NCBI GenBank assembly: GCA_010093605.1
Contig: MU004183.1
Coordinates: 2,170,001 to 2,234,000 of the forward strand
Origin: Lophium mytilinum
Taxonomy: Eukaryota > Ascomycota > Dothideomycetes > Mytilinidiales > Mytilinidiaceae
Reading direction: 5' to 3'
Length of the DNA: 64,000 nt
The position numbers and the translations under genes are program-made. Each line of letters starts with the position of its first letter. Position 1 is the stretch's first letter. Shown piece after piece: positions 31,714-44,573 of this stretch. The notes under the pieces are model-generated. The model was given only the letters and a program-made list of their open reading frames with translations. It did not search any database and was not told where the DNA came from.

Positions 31714-34502
31714 TTATAACACCACTCCCACAACCGCCATCAGTCCCCCAAACACCTCCCACGTCCACCCCCTCAACCTCTCTCCCGCCCCTGTAAACTG
31801 CGCCGGCGCCTCCCCCGTCTGCGTCCCCGATGCCCCAGCCCCCGTCACTATCAACACCGTGCTCGTCAACGACGGCGCCACAATCACAACCCCACTCGGG
31901 CCCACACTGATCGTCGTCCCAGACACCGTGAGCGCCGGCCCGCCGACCGAGAGCGTCGTGCCAGGCGCGAGGACCACAGCGCTGCTCGTCGGATCAACGG
32001 TGAAGGTCTGGCCGCCAGCTGTGATCGTCGCAGAGGACGGCTCGGAGACCGGCGTCAGGGGTATCGTCTGTGTGCCAACGACGATGCTAGAGCCCGAAGA
32101 GGGGATGAAGACCGGCGTTCCTGAGATCGTAGCCGTCGCGCCGCCGGGTGTGAGTGTTGTGCCGTCCACGACGAAGCTCGGGTTCGCGGGGTCGGTGGGG
32201 TTCGGGATGGCGGTTATAGAGCTGCCGCCTACCGTGATGACGGGGGGCGTGGGTGTGGCGTTGGGGGTGGGCTGGAAGGGGATGGTCTGCGCACCTGAGG
32301 GGCCAGAGATGATGACGCCGGTGGTGCCGACGCTGAGGATGGTAGAGCCCGGAAGCGTGATAGGGGGTGCGCCAGGGGTGAGGGTGGTGCCGGGGCCGAT
32401 GGTGACGCCGGTCGTGGGGTCGACGACGAGAGTGCTGGAGCCGAGGGTTATGGTGGCGGAGGTGAGGGTTGTGATGGGAGGGGCGGTGATGGCGATGCTT
32501 GAGCCTGGTACTGCGGTAATGACGACGAGGGAGGAAGCTGGGGGAGCGCCTGGGGCAGAAGATGCGGGTTGGCCTGGGCCGCTTGGGTTGACGACACTTG
32601 TAGCTGGATTTCCTGGATCTACAGCACTTGTAGCTGGATTGCCTGGATTGCCTGGATTGCCTGGATTGCCTGGATTGCCTGGATTGCCTGGATTGCCTGG
32701 ATTGCCTGGATCTGCAGCACTTGTAGCTGGGTTGCCCGGATCTGCAACACTCGTAGCTGGATTGCCTGGGTCAACGACGCTTGTACCTGGGTTGCCTGGG
32801 TCAACGACGCTCGTGGCCGGATCGCCTGGACCAACGGCACTCGTAGCTGGATCCCCAGGATTTGCAATACTGGTAGCTGGATCTCCAGGGTTTGCGACAC
32901 TCGTAGCAGGATCGCCTGGATCAGCAACGCTCGTACCCGGATCAATTACGGTGCCAGGATCTGCAGTAGACGCTGGAGGAGCAGGATCATTCGTCGAAAC
33001 CGGAGGGGGGTCAGCAGCTGAGCTTGGTGCTGCTGCAGTAGTGGTGCCCGGATCAGCTCCCGTTGTTTGAGGAGGGAGATCTGAAGATTGAGCTGGTTCC
33101 GCAGGCACTGATGTGGACGTAGGAATCCCGAACGGCGCAGTCTGCACAGCGGTAGGCGGATCTGCCAGACCGAAGAAACCAAGAGAGCAAGTCGACCAGG
33201 AAGGATCCAATTGGCGAATAGCCGCCGGCATTATTATCTGAGGGAAATACTCGTTGTCGTAGACCACGGAGCAAGGTGGAAGTCGAACTTGACAGGCAGG
33301 CTGGCCATAGTATGCACTGTATGGGATTGGTGTGTTGAAATCCGCGAAGTTGAAAGAATAGGGGATATCGTTCTTTGGGTATCCTCGCATGCTCTGGACT
33401 TCGCTCGAGGGAAGCGCGATGAGCGAACCGTAGTGAGTTTGACCGACCGCCCCTCCACATGGATCATGAGCAGAGGCCGTCGCGATGGAAAAGTACACAT
33501 TCCCGGCATAAAGCGTTTGCCCATTCACCACTCCGTAAGGCCCCGTGGTCACCGGATTGTACGCTGCTCGATATCAACCCTGAACGCAATTGGATATATA
33601 GCGCTAACGGAACTTACTGGTAGTAGGATAATCGGGGAAGCTTGTAGCGACACCACCAGCAGGCCAGTCGGTACACAGGTCTCGCGTCACGTTTGCAGTG
33701 ACAGGAAAGTAGTACACGTCAATGCTAGCCGGATCAATGGTACACCTAGTGCTGACTGCTTTACAGTTGTTGCATGCTGGCTCGCTGGGTGACGGCGCGG
33801 TCGTTATGGCTGCGCTCGCCCACACACTCGATGATGAGCTATAAGAACTCCATAGATTTGTGCAGTCGGAAAGGTCGACAGAGCATGTGGGAGAGGGCAC
33901 GGTGAAATCTGGGGTCGTAGAAGTGAGAGTCGTGAAGGCGTAATTGCTTACGTCTACGCTCGTACTCAAAATGGTATGAGATCCTGCGTAGCATATCGTC
34001 CCACAGCTTGTGTGGCACGTGTCTGACGCATAGATTGTGTCGGTTACCGTATAGTCGACTGTTCCGGTTGAGAGGAATGTTGTGTAATCCGATGGGGTAT
34101 AGCTTATGGAAGCCGATTTCCACGATGATAATAAGCTATCGCACGCACTTGCATATGAGCTTCCTGAAGGGCTGTTATTTGTTGGTTCCCTAGCTAAGGC
34201 AACCGTCGGGCCTCCCATAAAGTGCCAGGTGAGCACCGTGCCAGACCCCAGACGTGGTCACTCGTGAGATGGAACAGGGCAAATCGAAATTTCTCGTACC
34301 ACTACCGATAGAAGCGAGCGAGGTAGGGCTGCTCGACGCCGTCCAATTTCCCGTCGCTGTTACTGAAGGCACGTGTAAGCGACAATCCTTTGCGCAATTC
34401 CCGCGATCCGAGGCTGGTGTTCTTACAGGTGGAAGTTTGCGCCCTTGCCGTCCACGCAGAGCACCACGCCACCAATGCTATCTTCCAGTGTATCTCCAAC
34501 AT
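31714..34502 (-). CDS. GPI-anchored Ser/Thr/Pro-rich cell-surface protein
   Basis: Minus-strand gene with at least four exons: 34502-34427, 34362 to about 34250, about 34210-33618, and 33563-31714; about 890 residues. The start MLEIHWKIALVAWCSAWTARA is a signal peptide. Intron 1 (34426-34363) has a clean GTAAGA donor. The splice between exons 2 and 3 (near 34250-34200) was not resolved with confidence. The N-terminal half is Ser/Thr/Tyr-rich with cysteines (CHTSCGTICYAGS). The C-terminal half is a Pro-rich stalk with DPGNPATSV-type repeats, an (NPG)n run and PGTTLTPGGPP-like units. It ends in a short hydrophobic tail (VFGGLMAVVGVVL) after a Gly-Ala-Gly stretch, fitting a GPI signal. It is probably a wall or plasma-membrane protein; no catalytic domain was recognised. 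Confidence 0.78.
32580..32950 (-). repeat. coding minisatellites in the GPI protein
   Basis: A perfect 9-bp repeat (ATTGCCTGG on the plus strand, encoding Asn-Pro-Gly) runs for about eight units at 32637-32710. On both sides are 30-bp units encoding PGDPATSVAD/N-type decapeptides with synonymous and conservative changes. Confidence 0.85.
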
Positions 34503-37500
34503 GATTAGGGACACAGCAGCTGCGGAACCCTTCGTAAAACAATGCGGACATGTCTCGCTATTTGTAGGACTCGGAAGCGGTGGCTTTAACTTCCCAAGAC
34601 GGTCACGCCGACGAGCAATATATTTCCAAGGTACAGTCGCACAACAAGCCTAGTGTAGTTGGTGCCTGGTTACGTGGTTGCGCAATTGGACAGCCGGTGG
34701 CTGTTTATGCGACAACGCAATATCACCTATAGCCAAGAATCAAGGGTGCAGGCATGTACCAAGGGGCCAGAAAACGTTTTAGGTGGACCTCCGCAGGGTT
34801 ATAGATTGCACACACTCCGTTTCGAAAACGCTTACGCTCTTTCTGACACTGAGCGGAGCTGATGATCTCTCGTCGGCCACATTCCTGCATTGGCAAATGG
34901 GTTGCCTTTACGTCAAAAACGGGTACTTTTAAGGCGACGTAAATCTAGACATGTGGTGTGAAGAAAGAGAGGTGTGGAAAGCATGAGTGGAATAGCTGAG
35001 AACCGATTTTCCTAATAGAAGCCTGAATCGAAGTAGAACAGAAACAAAGTTGTCCTGCACAACAACTCTTACGCTGGTACCTGTCTGCCCGCGACTGAGT
35101 GCTTGATCTAATACCTAGCCAAAAGATCAAAAAGAGGTACACGATCCCTACCTGGTTGTGCTGGCATTGCTCCGCAGCAGAGCCCTGCACTTCTATCCTA
35201 AGTGCTTAGCCATTCAGTCTCGCACGCGTGATAGCATCTGAGGTGGACAGCTTGATGATCCACCAGAGTAGCGCTCCGGGCGTATCTGAGTCGCTGAACT
35301 GAAGCTGAGAGTGAAGTGCAATCTGAGCAGACTCAGTTCGAACGGAGGCAAGCGTTTGCAATGTCCTCAATTGCTGCTAATTCCCATGGATCTACGATAG
35401 AAAAACAAGGAGCACAGGGAGCTGTCAGATCGTCTCGTTTCGTCAGAAGGAACGAGAGAATGGCGACGGTGATACTACAGCCGCAACAGGGTGCTCTCGA
35501 CGATCAGTATTGTATGTGTAGCCTTGTTGATATCTTGGTGATGCTTTAGCCAGCATGTAGTAGGGCAGACAGTCTTTTAAGAAGGGAAGGTCGCACAGTG
35601 TCCTCAGATCAAACAGGGCGAGCTGTCTGACTGACATGTGATCGGAAATGACTTGCAGTGCCTAGCCTAGTCATCTCTAGCGTATTGACACTCCTCGCCA
35701 CGATTGTGTCGCATGGGTATATTTTTAGAGGTCTGGAGATGCGCGAGATCTTGACCCCGTGGATGCTCCCTCAATAATGGACCCCTCTTCTGGGGTGCCC
35801 CGGTGGGGAAGCGGTTGGTCAGGATGACAGTTTGATATCTCATCCACGGTCTTGAAGCATCGAAGTTCTCCAAATGGTAGCATACAGTACAAGTGCCAAC
35901 GCACTAATGCACACCAGTGCCGACTCCGGCAGATGGTATTTCTTTCGTAGATACGCCTCTACTCTTGCGCCGGCCCCACAATGCACCCGAGAATCAAGCG
36001 GCGAAGTTGAAACGAAGAGATCTAGAACGTGAGGTTATTGTCACCATGTGCCATGTGGAAAGAAACAGACCCACAATTTGAGCACACACTCGTTCGCTCC
36101 ACTCCGCAGGCCCACTTCGCCGCACTTGTAGACTCAGGGTCTGATTCATGCACTTGAAGGCGAGTTACATGTACCCGCATTACGACCGGCTCCAGACGTC
36201 GTCCCCACAAACAGACACGGTCAAACGGGGTGCGCGATTCTGCTGCTGGAGCATTCAATACTGCCACACTACGACCTCGCGAAGCACGTAGCAGCACGCT
36301 AATGGCTTTCTGGCCTGACAGTCGCGCGAGAGAGCGATTGCGGGAGCGGGTCAGCACTCAACTTCCCCAGGATCTAGCCAGGCTGCGGACACACTCCCCA
36401 ACGCGGAGATGCATCCCCTCAGCTAACGGCTGGCTGGCGACAAGATAAAACGCCTCCCGCCGCGGGGTGCATGGCCAAACAGGCTGCGGGGAGAGGCGAG
36501 AGGTAGTATGGCACGGTGGTGACTTTGTTACTGTTTGGATTAGGCAGGAGGGCAACAACGCGAACGCGACTCGGAGATGGGGCCGCGCATCCATGAGCCA
36601 GGACGCAGAGAAGCACTAGATTAGGTGATAGAGCCGTCGTTCCAAGGTTGGGGAGCGGCGCTAGGGCCTCGGGCGGTAAATGCACGCGGCAAGAGATCTC
36701 GGGGGTTGGAGAGGTTGGGGTTGGGGTTTGGGGTCTCCAGGCTGGGACCACGGCGGCGTGATATTCGACGGCACGCGTCCGTCCGGGGCGGTGCCGACTC
36801 GCTCGTTGCAGCTGGAGACGAGTCGGTGAAGGCTGAGAGATAGGCCGTCTGCCGGTAGTCACGGCAGTTGCGCGGTTGATATTCGGGACCGCGAGCCGGG
36901 TGAATTGCGGGCAACGTCCAGAACAAGGACGTTGAGGTGGAAAAGACTTCGTCGGTGGCGTCTAGATCTAGGAGGGTGGTGCGTGATGCTCCCGGAGGCG
37001 CTGCGAGAGAAGGGGAAAGGTTGCAGTGCTAGAGCCAGAATGCGTATTTGGCGGCGCCCAGGATTCCAGAGCATTGTGTGTTTATGCAGTTCATGGCGTT
37101 TTATAGTCGTATAGTCAGCTAGTTAAGCAGAGATGGCGGTCCAGAACACTTCTAGTGCTGATATTCTCACCCAAGTCGATCTGTAGCAGGCCAAGCTAGC
37201 TGATTAAGATCACTCTTCCGGTAATCTAAGAGGGGCGAACAAGTCCTAAAGATCCGTGTTTCAAGCGCTGGGCAACGCTAAATACGCACATGGCTGAATG
37301 GCTGGAGGCGCTGACGGCGGCTTTTGCCCCTGGCTCGCCGTTGCATTGCTGCCCTGCAGCCACTCAGTCTGCTCCAATTGCTTGTTTGCCAGAAAGCCAC
37401 TGGTGTAGATGATCAGGAGGCCAAGAGGAGCCTTAGCCAAGCTTATCGGGACCTCCGTCCTGCGTGCCAGTCGCTTGAAACAACACATCGCCGTGCATCG

Positions 37501-38928
37501 TGAGCCCCGTGGCACGGCAGACTCAAGGTACGCCGCAAACGGCCCCCTTCCTGGCGTGTATGACGGTAAGTTTGTCCAGACGGCACAGTGAAAACAACAC
37601 AGGGCGGGTCAGCATCCAGAGCCTCGACTCCGGGCCGCATTCCTTTGGGCAGACCTGAGCTTTTAGAGTTACCAATCTAACAGCCTCCCGGTAGACCAAT
37701 CAGTAGCGGAACATATATTAGCGCTGGCATCGCGTAGGATGATGCTAGCAGCGTCTCGCAGCCATGGATGGACTTACCCAGCGCCGGGACTGGGAGCATA
37801 TGGAGCTAGGACTGCGTGCGAAAGCATCTCGTCGCGGACCGGGCCTTGGCAGACCGCGATGGTGGTCTCCTTCGAGCGGCAGTATGCACATCCATGACCT
37901 GAGCCATGGATGATCAGCCTGCTCGGAGTCCCGCAACGTCTGTGATTGTCGCGGCACGGCGATGCCAACCTGGAGCTGCATGTAAGGAAAGGATCAGGCC
38001 GCCCACGTCCCCGTACCTACAACGGCCCTGTCAGCCGTCTTCGCGGGCATCACAAACGTCGCCCTCCCCAAGCGTCACAACTCACAAACCTCGTGAACAA
38101 AGCCGCAAACACCACAACTCGGCTCCGCGACGGCGAAGCCCACCGCTAGTTAGATGCCTCGGCGAGCGTCCTCCACCACCAGGGGGCGTAGTGCAAGGCA
38201 CGGGAAGGATGCGGTGGCGGGGCCACCACAGCGTGCACAGCGCGTCTGGCGTCTTCGGAGGCTCACTGGATCAAGCCTGCTCCGCCTGTAATCTCGTTGT
38301 AATTCGCTCACTGGAGCTCCCGAGGCCACGGCGTCGCTGGCTGCACGAAAAATCTGCAGGCCACACAGCTAGGCCGAAGCTTGATACCTCCTCCCGTGAC
38401 CCCAGGCTTTGCTCCATCTCCGCCACGATTCCCGCTAGAACTATGGGGTCTCCACCTCCGCCCTTTGTCACGACGCTCGCCGACTACCTCGTGACAGTCC
38501 AGCTGGAATCAGCAAGGGAACCGCATGGCCCAGCCGCGCTTCAGCCGCCGCCAGCCTGGGGCCCGGCTGCTGGGAGCTACACATTGGCTGGGTGCGGGCA
38601 ATCCTTCGAGAAGGAATTCGGGCTCCTGGTGTGCTGGGGCACGGATGGGCAGCCTGATCCGGATAGGTCGAGGTGAATGCTACTGTACCCGCACCAAAGC
38701 GCCACAGCTCTGCAGTATCACCATCGCAGGGGACACATGTATTAAATAGAGGCCGCCCGCGACGATCTGGGGTTTTTCCTCCTCCATCCCCAGCTCTTAA
38801 TTCTCCCCGGGCCCCGCTCCAGCTGCAGCGCAGTTTCACTCACTATAAATTACTTCCTCCCTCTTTCCTCCTCCACCAAACACACTGCACCACCAAAACA
38901 CAACTCCACCCCCAACACAACCGCAACC
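34503..38928. other. 4.4-kb region without a supportable gene
   Basis: Many overlapping frames occur on both strands (up to 256 codons at 37906-38676), but none shows a domain, consistent splicing or a match to a remembered family. The part from 36100 on is GC-rich, which inflates open frames. The right end holds the hexose transporter promoter. No MITE or tandem repeat was spotted. Confidence 0.45.
38556..38849 (+). promoter_or_regulatory. hexose transporter promoter with CreA-like sites
   Basis: Four matches to the carbon-catabolite repressor consensus SYGGRG occur: CTGGGG at 38556-38561, 38634-38639 and 38767-38772, and CCCCAG at 38788-38793. A TATAAA box is at 38844-38849, followed by a pyrimidine-rich stretch and the start at 38929. 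Individual matches are common by chance in GC-rich DNA; the clustering next to a sugar transporter makes repression by glucose plausible. Confidence 0.45.
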
Positions 38929-40775
38929 ATGCCTGGCGGAGGAGTTGTCCCCATCAGCGGCACGACCGATGTCAATCGCGTCGAAGCCCCCGTGACAGTG
39001 CGCGCCTACCTCATCGTCGCCTTTGCTGCCTTTGGCGGTATCTTCTTCGGCTACGACACTGGCTGGATGGGAGGTGTTCTTGGAATGCCCTACTTCATCA
39101 AGCAGTACACCGGCAAAGAGTACCCCTCGACCAAGTTCCCCGGCGACACCAGCAGCGATGCCTACAAGGCCTACAAGGACACCTTCAAGGTCCCCGCCTG
39201 GGAGCAGTCGCTCACCACCTCAATTCTGTCTGCCGGTACCTTCTTCGGAGCTATTATCGCTGGTGATGTCGCCGACTTCATCGGTCGCCGAACCACCATC
39301 ATCATGGGCTGCTTCATCTTCACCGTTGGTGGTATCCTCGAGACTGCCTCCACGAGCATCGGTGTGATGGCCGCTGGCCGTATCATCTGCGGTCTCGGTG
39401 TTGGTTTCATCTCCGCTATTGTCATTCTGTAAGCGCCTCAAATCCTCGGTTCCGTCGCAAAACTAACAATTGTAGGTATATGTCTGAAATCGCGCCCAAG
39501 AAGGTCCGTGGTGCCGTCGTTGCCGGATACCAATTCTGCATCACCATCGGTATCCTCCTCGCCAATTGCGTTGTGTATGCCACCCAGAACCGCAAGGACA
39601 CTGGCTCTTATCGTATCCCGATTGCCGTCCAGTTCCTGTGGGCGATCATCCTCGGCACCGGTCTTGCGCTTCTCCCAGAATCCCCGCGTTACTTCGTGAA
39701 GAAAGGTAAGCAGCAAGGATCTCATATATTCACGTATTCGTACGCTAATCACGTGCAGGCAAGCTCGACAAAGCCGCAAAGGCTCTGGCTTCCGTCCGCG
39801 GCCAGCCTATTGAATCCGAGTACATTCAGGACGAACTTGCTGAAATCATTGCCAACCACGAGTACGAGATGTCCATCCTGCCGCAAACCACCTACCTCGG
39901 TGGCTGGGCCAACTGCTTCAAGGGCAGGATCACGGACGGATCGTCCAACGTCCGCCGTACTATCCTCGGTATTGGTCTCCAGATGATGCAGCAGCTCACT
40001 GGTATCAACTTCATCTTCTACTTCGGCACCGTTTTCTTCCAACAGCTCGGCTCCATCTCCAACCCCTTCTTGATCTCCCTGATCACCACCCTCGTCAACG
40101 TCTGCTCTACCCCGGTCTCGTTCTACATTGTCGAGCGCTTCGGTCGCCGAACTCTCCTCATCTACGGTTCCATGGGCATGATCACTATGCAGTTCATTGT
40201 TGGTATCATCGGTGCGACTGCCGGAAAGACCTCGGAGCACAACCATGCGGCCGTTAGCGCTATGATCGCCTTCATCTGCTTGAACATCTCCGTTTTCGCC
40301 ATGACCTGGGGTCCCACTGCCTGGATTCTCGTTGGAGAAATCTTCCCCCTCACCATCCGATCGCGCGGTGTTGGTCTCTCGACCTCGTCCAACTGGTTCT
40401 GGAACTGCGTAAGTCAACTCCCCAAAAACTGTTTCCAAATAAAACAGCCTCTAACAGTCTACACAGATCATTGCCGTTATCACTCCTTACCTCGTCGGCG
40501 ACGGCCCCCACGACGCCAACTTGGGCTCCAACATCTTCTTCATGTGGGGTGGTCTTTGCTGCGTCTCGCTCGCATTTGCCTTCTTCCTCGTTCCAGAGAC
40601 CAAGGGTCTTTCGCTCGAGCAAGTCGACAAGATGTTGGAAGAGTCTACTCCTGCCACCTCAGCCAAGTGGAAGCCCCATTCCACTTTCGCTGCTGAGATG
40701 CATCTCGCCGAGAAGCACCTCGAGATCCCTGTCAACACTGAGCATGTCTCCGACAAGGCTGCCGACAATGTGTAA
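38929..40775 (+). CDS. hexose/sugar transporter (MFS, sugar porter)
   Basis: Four exons: 38929-39428, 39476-39705, 39759-40408 and 40467-40775, giving 562 residues. Sugar porters carry hexoses across the plasma membrane, usually by proton symport in filamentous fungi. Signature motifs are present: GGIFFGYDTGWMGGVLGM in helix 1, ADFIGRRTT, the PESPRYFVKKGK motif, GIGLQMMQQLTGINFIFYFG in helix 7, ERFGRRTLL and VPETKGLSLEQVD near the C-terminus. Twelve helices can be traced. It resembles high- and low-affinity glucose transporters; affinity cannot be read from sequence. Confidence 0.93.
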
Positions 40776-41581
40776 ATAGTTTCTCGTGTGATGGAACTTG
40801 CGATTGCTTGCGGAGGAGCGAGGTCGATATATCCCGGAGCGTGAAATGGTCTTCCCTTGCCTGCATTGTACCTGGTAGATGGCTATAGTGTCTTGCCGAT
40901 TGGACATAGAAGCATAGAGGAAGCATCATCCTAATACCATAGCTTTCCAGCTTTCACTTTTGAAACTCCCTGCATTGCATGTGATTGTTCTTGTGTCGTG
41001 CATGTTTCGCCTGACAGGGCTGAGAAGTTACTCCAATACCCAGCATTTCTCGTATATGCTGTGCCTCAAGAGTCTGCTATGCGGTTGGGATCGGGGAAAG
41101 ACTTGTTTCAGCTGTGGATTGATGAGGTTGGTTTTGGAGTTGATGTGTTGCACAACGTAATACAAGGCTAGGACCCAGACCCAGCGTCTGGAACTGCTGC
41201 AGGAATCCAATACCAAGGCGCTGACCCGCATTCCTGACATGGAACAGATCATCTAGTTTAGAGGGCTGTACCTGGTCTCTGGTAGACTGATGCAGAGAGC
41301 ACGTGACTAGACGCTTGGGCCATCTCGGACTTCATCTCATCCCCGCTCAAGATACTCCTTCGCGATGGGGATGTTGACGACTCAATGTGACGATTAACGA
41401 ATTAAACTCCATCATTCTATAGCTAATTGAACTGTTTAACGCTGGCGTGAGTCAATTTAGATGCTCCGCCTTCTCCAAGCCAGGATTAACGGCAGTCCAA
41501 GGCCCGAAGGCTTTGGGCTTACCTTGTAGGCTGATGTACAGGTATATACTTTGATGCCTTAAGTCCTTTTCCCATCACAGG
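40776..41581. other. intergenic
   Basis: 806 bp between the hexose transporter and the FAD oxidase; nothing recognised apart from AT-rich stretches around 41390-41440. Confidence 0.5.
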
Positions 41582-43284
41582 ATGAAGCTTTCCCAGAGTT
41601 ACTGGTTCTTCATTTCTATCTTTCCTACTGTCGCGTTGGGCGGAATCCAAACGGCTCTCCAAGCCACGGGTGGAGTCATAAAAGGAGTTCGTCATACGTG
41701 TTTCTTCAATCACTCTGTTCCATCCTGTCTTAGATTCTATACTGGGTGCTAACAATGAACTGTTAGTGTTTGGAGCTACAAAGGCTCCTCCCTAGTCAAA
41801 CTTTCTTCGCAGATTCTCCGGAATATCAAACCCAACAGAGTCACTACTGGACATCGCAGCAGGCGACAGATATCCATCCACGCTGCCGTGTAACACCGTA
41901 CTCCACAGACGACTTACGCAGTATCGTCAAGGTTGTTGGAAGGCACCAAGCCACGTTCGCCACCAAGAGCGGCGGCCACTCTACTGTTTCGGGGGCTTCG
42001 AACATTGACGACGGAATCACCGTTGATCTGGCCGGCCTCAACAGCACTGAACTATCTGTTGATGATTCCAGTGCCTGGGTCGGTATTGGAAACACTTGGT
42101 TCTCCGTCTACCGTGACCCTACGCTCACATCCGCGGGCCTCTCCGTTACCGGCGCGCGTGCTGGTACCGTTGGGGTTGGAGGCTTCCTCCTTGGCGGCGG
42201 GTTTTCCTGGCATTCTGGACGCAATGGCTGGGCCTGCGACACAGTCCTCGATTTCGAGGTCGTCCTTGCGAATGGCAGTGTCGTCTCTGCAAATGAAAAC
42301 GACAACCCCGATCTCTTTTGGGCCTTGAAAGGAGGCGGAAGCAACTTCGGCATCGTCACGAAAGTCAAGATTCCGGTGTTCAAACAAGATTCAATGTACA
42401 TGGCCACAACATCGTACGAGGGTAACGATCTCCCTGATGTCTTAGTCGCTATGGAAGACTTTACCGCGGAAGCTGAAGACCCCGATGCCGGTCTGTTCAT
42501 GACTATTGCGTGTGACGCAAAATGGGGGATGTGCTATAACGTAATGATGTTCGTTAACACCGCCAGTAACACCTCTTCTTCAACATTTGAGCCCTTTGAG
42601 AAAATCCCAAGCTTCGAGAACGGTTCAGAAATTATGGACATGGGGGATCTTAGTAAGATGTTGAGCGACCAACCTGGTACGAAGTTTAGGTAAATTCATT
42701 GCTATATACCTTGAGGCCATTGGTCTCTAGATTTGAAAGCTGTTCTAATCAGGTCTAGGAAGGAAAAATTTACACTCACATTTCGAAACCACAGATCCGT
42801 ACCATTGATGCTATATCTGGCGTCTCGTATTCATCACTATGTTCATGACCCTGCCTACCTTAGAGGCGCTCGCGTGATTGCCATTACATTCCAGCCTCTC
42901 ACGAGCCGGCATATTTCCTCTTCCGGCAATGCATTTGGGCTAGACGCTGAGAAAGAACCTTTGATTCGTGAGCCTCTCAGTCTTCTTCCCTTCAACTATC
43001 CCTGATCGGTCTTGTTAGTGTTCTCCGCGGAGGTCCACTGGGAGAGCTCGACCCGAGACCAGCACTTCCACGACGAGTTTCAATCACTAGAGAGCCTCTT
43101 TCGCAAGGAAGCGGAAAGTTCGGGCCTCTTACACCCGTTCGTGTATCTCAATTACGCTGCTAGCTGGCAGAAACCGTTTGAGAGCTATGGCGACCGGAAT
43201 CTGAAGCGGCTGAAGGACGTGAGAGGTCGGTTTGATCCGGATGGGGTGTTTACGAAGCTGCAGCCCGGGAGTCTACATCTGTGA
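41582..43284 (+). CDS. secreted FAD-linked oxidase (BBE-like)
   Basis: Four exons: 41582-41686, 41767-42689, 42753-42967 and 43019-43284, giving 502 residues; phases close. The protein starts with a signal peptide (MKLSQSYWFFISIFPTVALG). An FAD-binding PCMH domain follows: QQATDIHPRCRVTPYSTDD, then KSGGHSTVSGASNIDDG with the His that usually binds FAD covalently, GVGGFLLGGGFSWHSGRNGW and LFWALKGGGSNFGIVTKV. A C-terminal BBE segment YLNYAASWQKPFESYGDRNL precedes the stop. Such enzymes oxidise alcohols, sugars or secondary metabolites using oxygen. No biosynthetic cluster surrounds it. The first donor (GTTCGT) is weak, so the exact first junction is uncertain. Confidence 0.88.
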
Positions 43285-43491
43285 TTATGGAGTGCGTCCA
43301 GTTGACGGCGTTTCCTATGAAGTAGTCAACAACGGCATGAAGCTGTGGCTTGCAGCTCATGTGCTGATTCCGATGCTGAAGTGGCTCGGAGTTTCCTTGC
43401 CATACTAGACTTCCACACAACAGGCAACAACGGCTCGGCAATGATAACAACAACAACAATTCTGTACTTGAACACCTCTCACACAACTACA

Positions 43492-44573
43492 ATGCTACCT
43501 CTCAAGCTTAACCTATCATTAAATACCACATCCACTCAGCCCATTGATTCAGACACGTTTGGAATGTCCTACGAAGGCTACGTCCAAGACTGGTGCGACG
43601 AATGCAAGACCAGAGGCCGCGCACTCAAATACCTCGTCTTCCACGACCAAATCATCTGCTCCAACTGTAAGCTTCTATCCCTCCACAGCCCAACCATTGG
43701 TACTAACGCGAGCCCCAGGCCGAGAACAACATGTCTGCGACCATCTTTCGAACCCCCTTTACCACCCCCCCACCAACCGCTGGTACGACTCCGACCCATA
43801 CAAACGACTCGAATGGATGGGCCGCTTCGCGCGCCAGCTCTCCGCCGACGCCGTGACGCGCCATTTCCTCACCCGCGACGCGCTCACCGCAACCGGCCTC
43901 CCCCACGACCTCTGCCCCTCAACCAGCCTCGACAGCCTGCACGCGCTCTGGGCGGTCCTCTCATCGGCTTACGAGGCCATCGGGCCCCGTTTCGCGGCCT
44001 CGGGCCACACAACGGCAGAATGGTGCTCGCGCGCGTGGTACGGCGGGATGCGAGCGTGTGTGCGGTTCACCGTGGCGTAGGTTTACTTACTATTCGAAAA
44101 CTAGGCGGACGTGACTGTGGATGGCTGGCTAACTGACTGTGCGATGGGGAATCAGGTATCTGCCTTCCTGGCGCCAGCGCGATATCCCCGAACGGGCGCT
44201 CAACGTCAAGCCGGTGGGGTTGTTGCATCCCGAGGACTGGGAACTGGTTTCGTACGTCCCAGAGGTTTCGTACGCCCCAGAGGATGCGCTTAGTGACTGG
44301 ATTCGGCTACCGTCGGCGACGATCACGCCTGAGGGGGACGCGGCTGTGATAGGGGCGCAGAGGGGGGTCAGCGAGGGGCAGAGGTGGACGTTTGAGCAGG
44401 CGCACGATGGGCGGATTCTGGATGCGGTGCCAGGCGAGGAAGCTATAATTCGGCGCTTCACCCCCATAGATGTATATCTGAGGGACGTTACTGAGCGGCT
44501 GGCTCTTTGGGTGCGGAGAGGGGCGGTGCAGCGGGTGTTTAGGAACCCGCCTTTCGAGGATGGAGAGTTGTGA
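43492..44573 (+). CDS. unknown protein with N-terminal Cys-rich segment
   Basis: Three exons: start to 43666, 43719-44076 and 44156-44573. ATGs at 43441, 43492 and 43564 are in the same frame; 43564 gives 292 residues and 43492 gives 316, and there is no basis to choose firmly. The N-terminus has WCDECKTRG, IICSNC and QHVCDH, spacing that could hold a zinc ion. The rest is mixed alpha/beta without a recognised motif; WYDSDPYKRLEWMGRFARQL and VYLRDVTERLALWVRRG look like amphipathic helices. Splice signals are good (GTAAGC, GTAGGT). It may be one of the many fungal-specific hypothetical families. Confidence 0.68.

Noticed and set aside
31859-33070. 403-codon frame on the plus strand
   Set aside because: It is the antisense of the low-complexity stalk of the GPI protein; its Val/Gly/Pro-rich content mirrors the real gene, which has a signal peptide, splice sites and a GPI tail.
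37906-38676. 256-codon frame upstream of the hexose transporter
   Set aside because: GC-rich DNA gives long chance frames; composition is Arg/Pro/Ser-heavy with no motif, and it occupies the transporter promoter.
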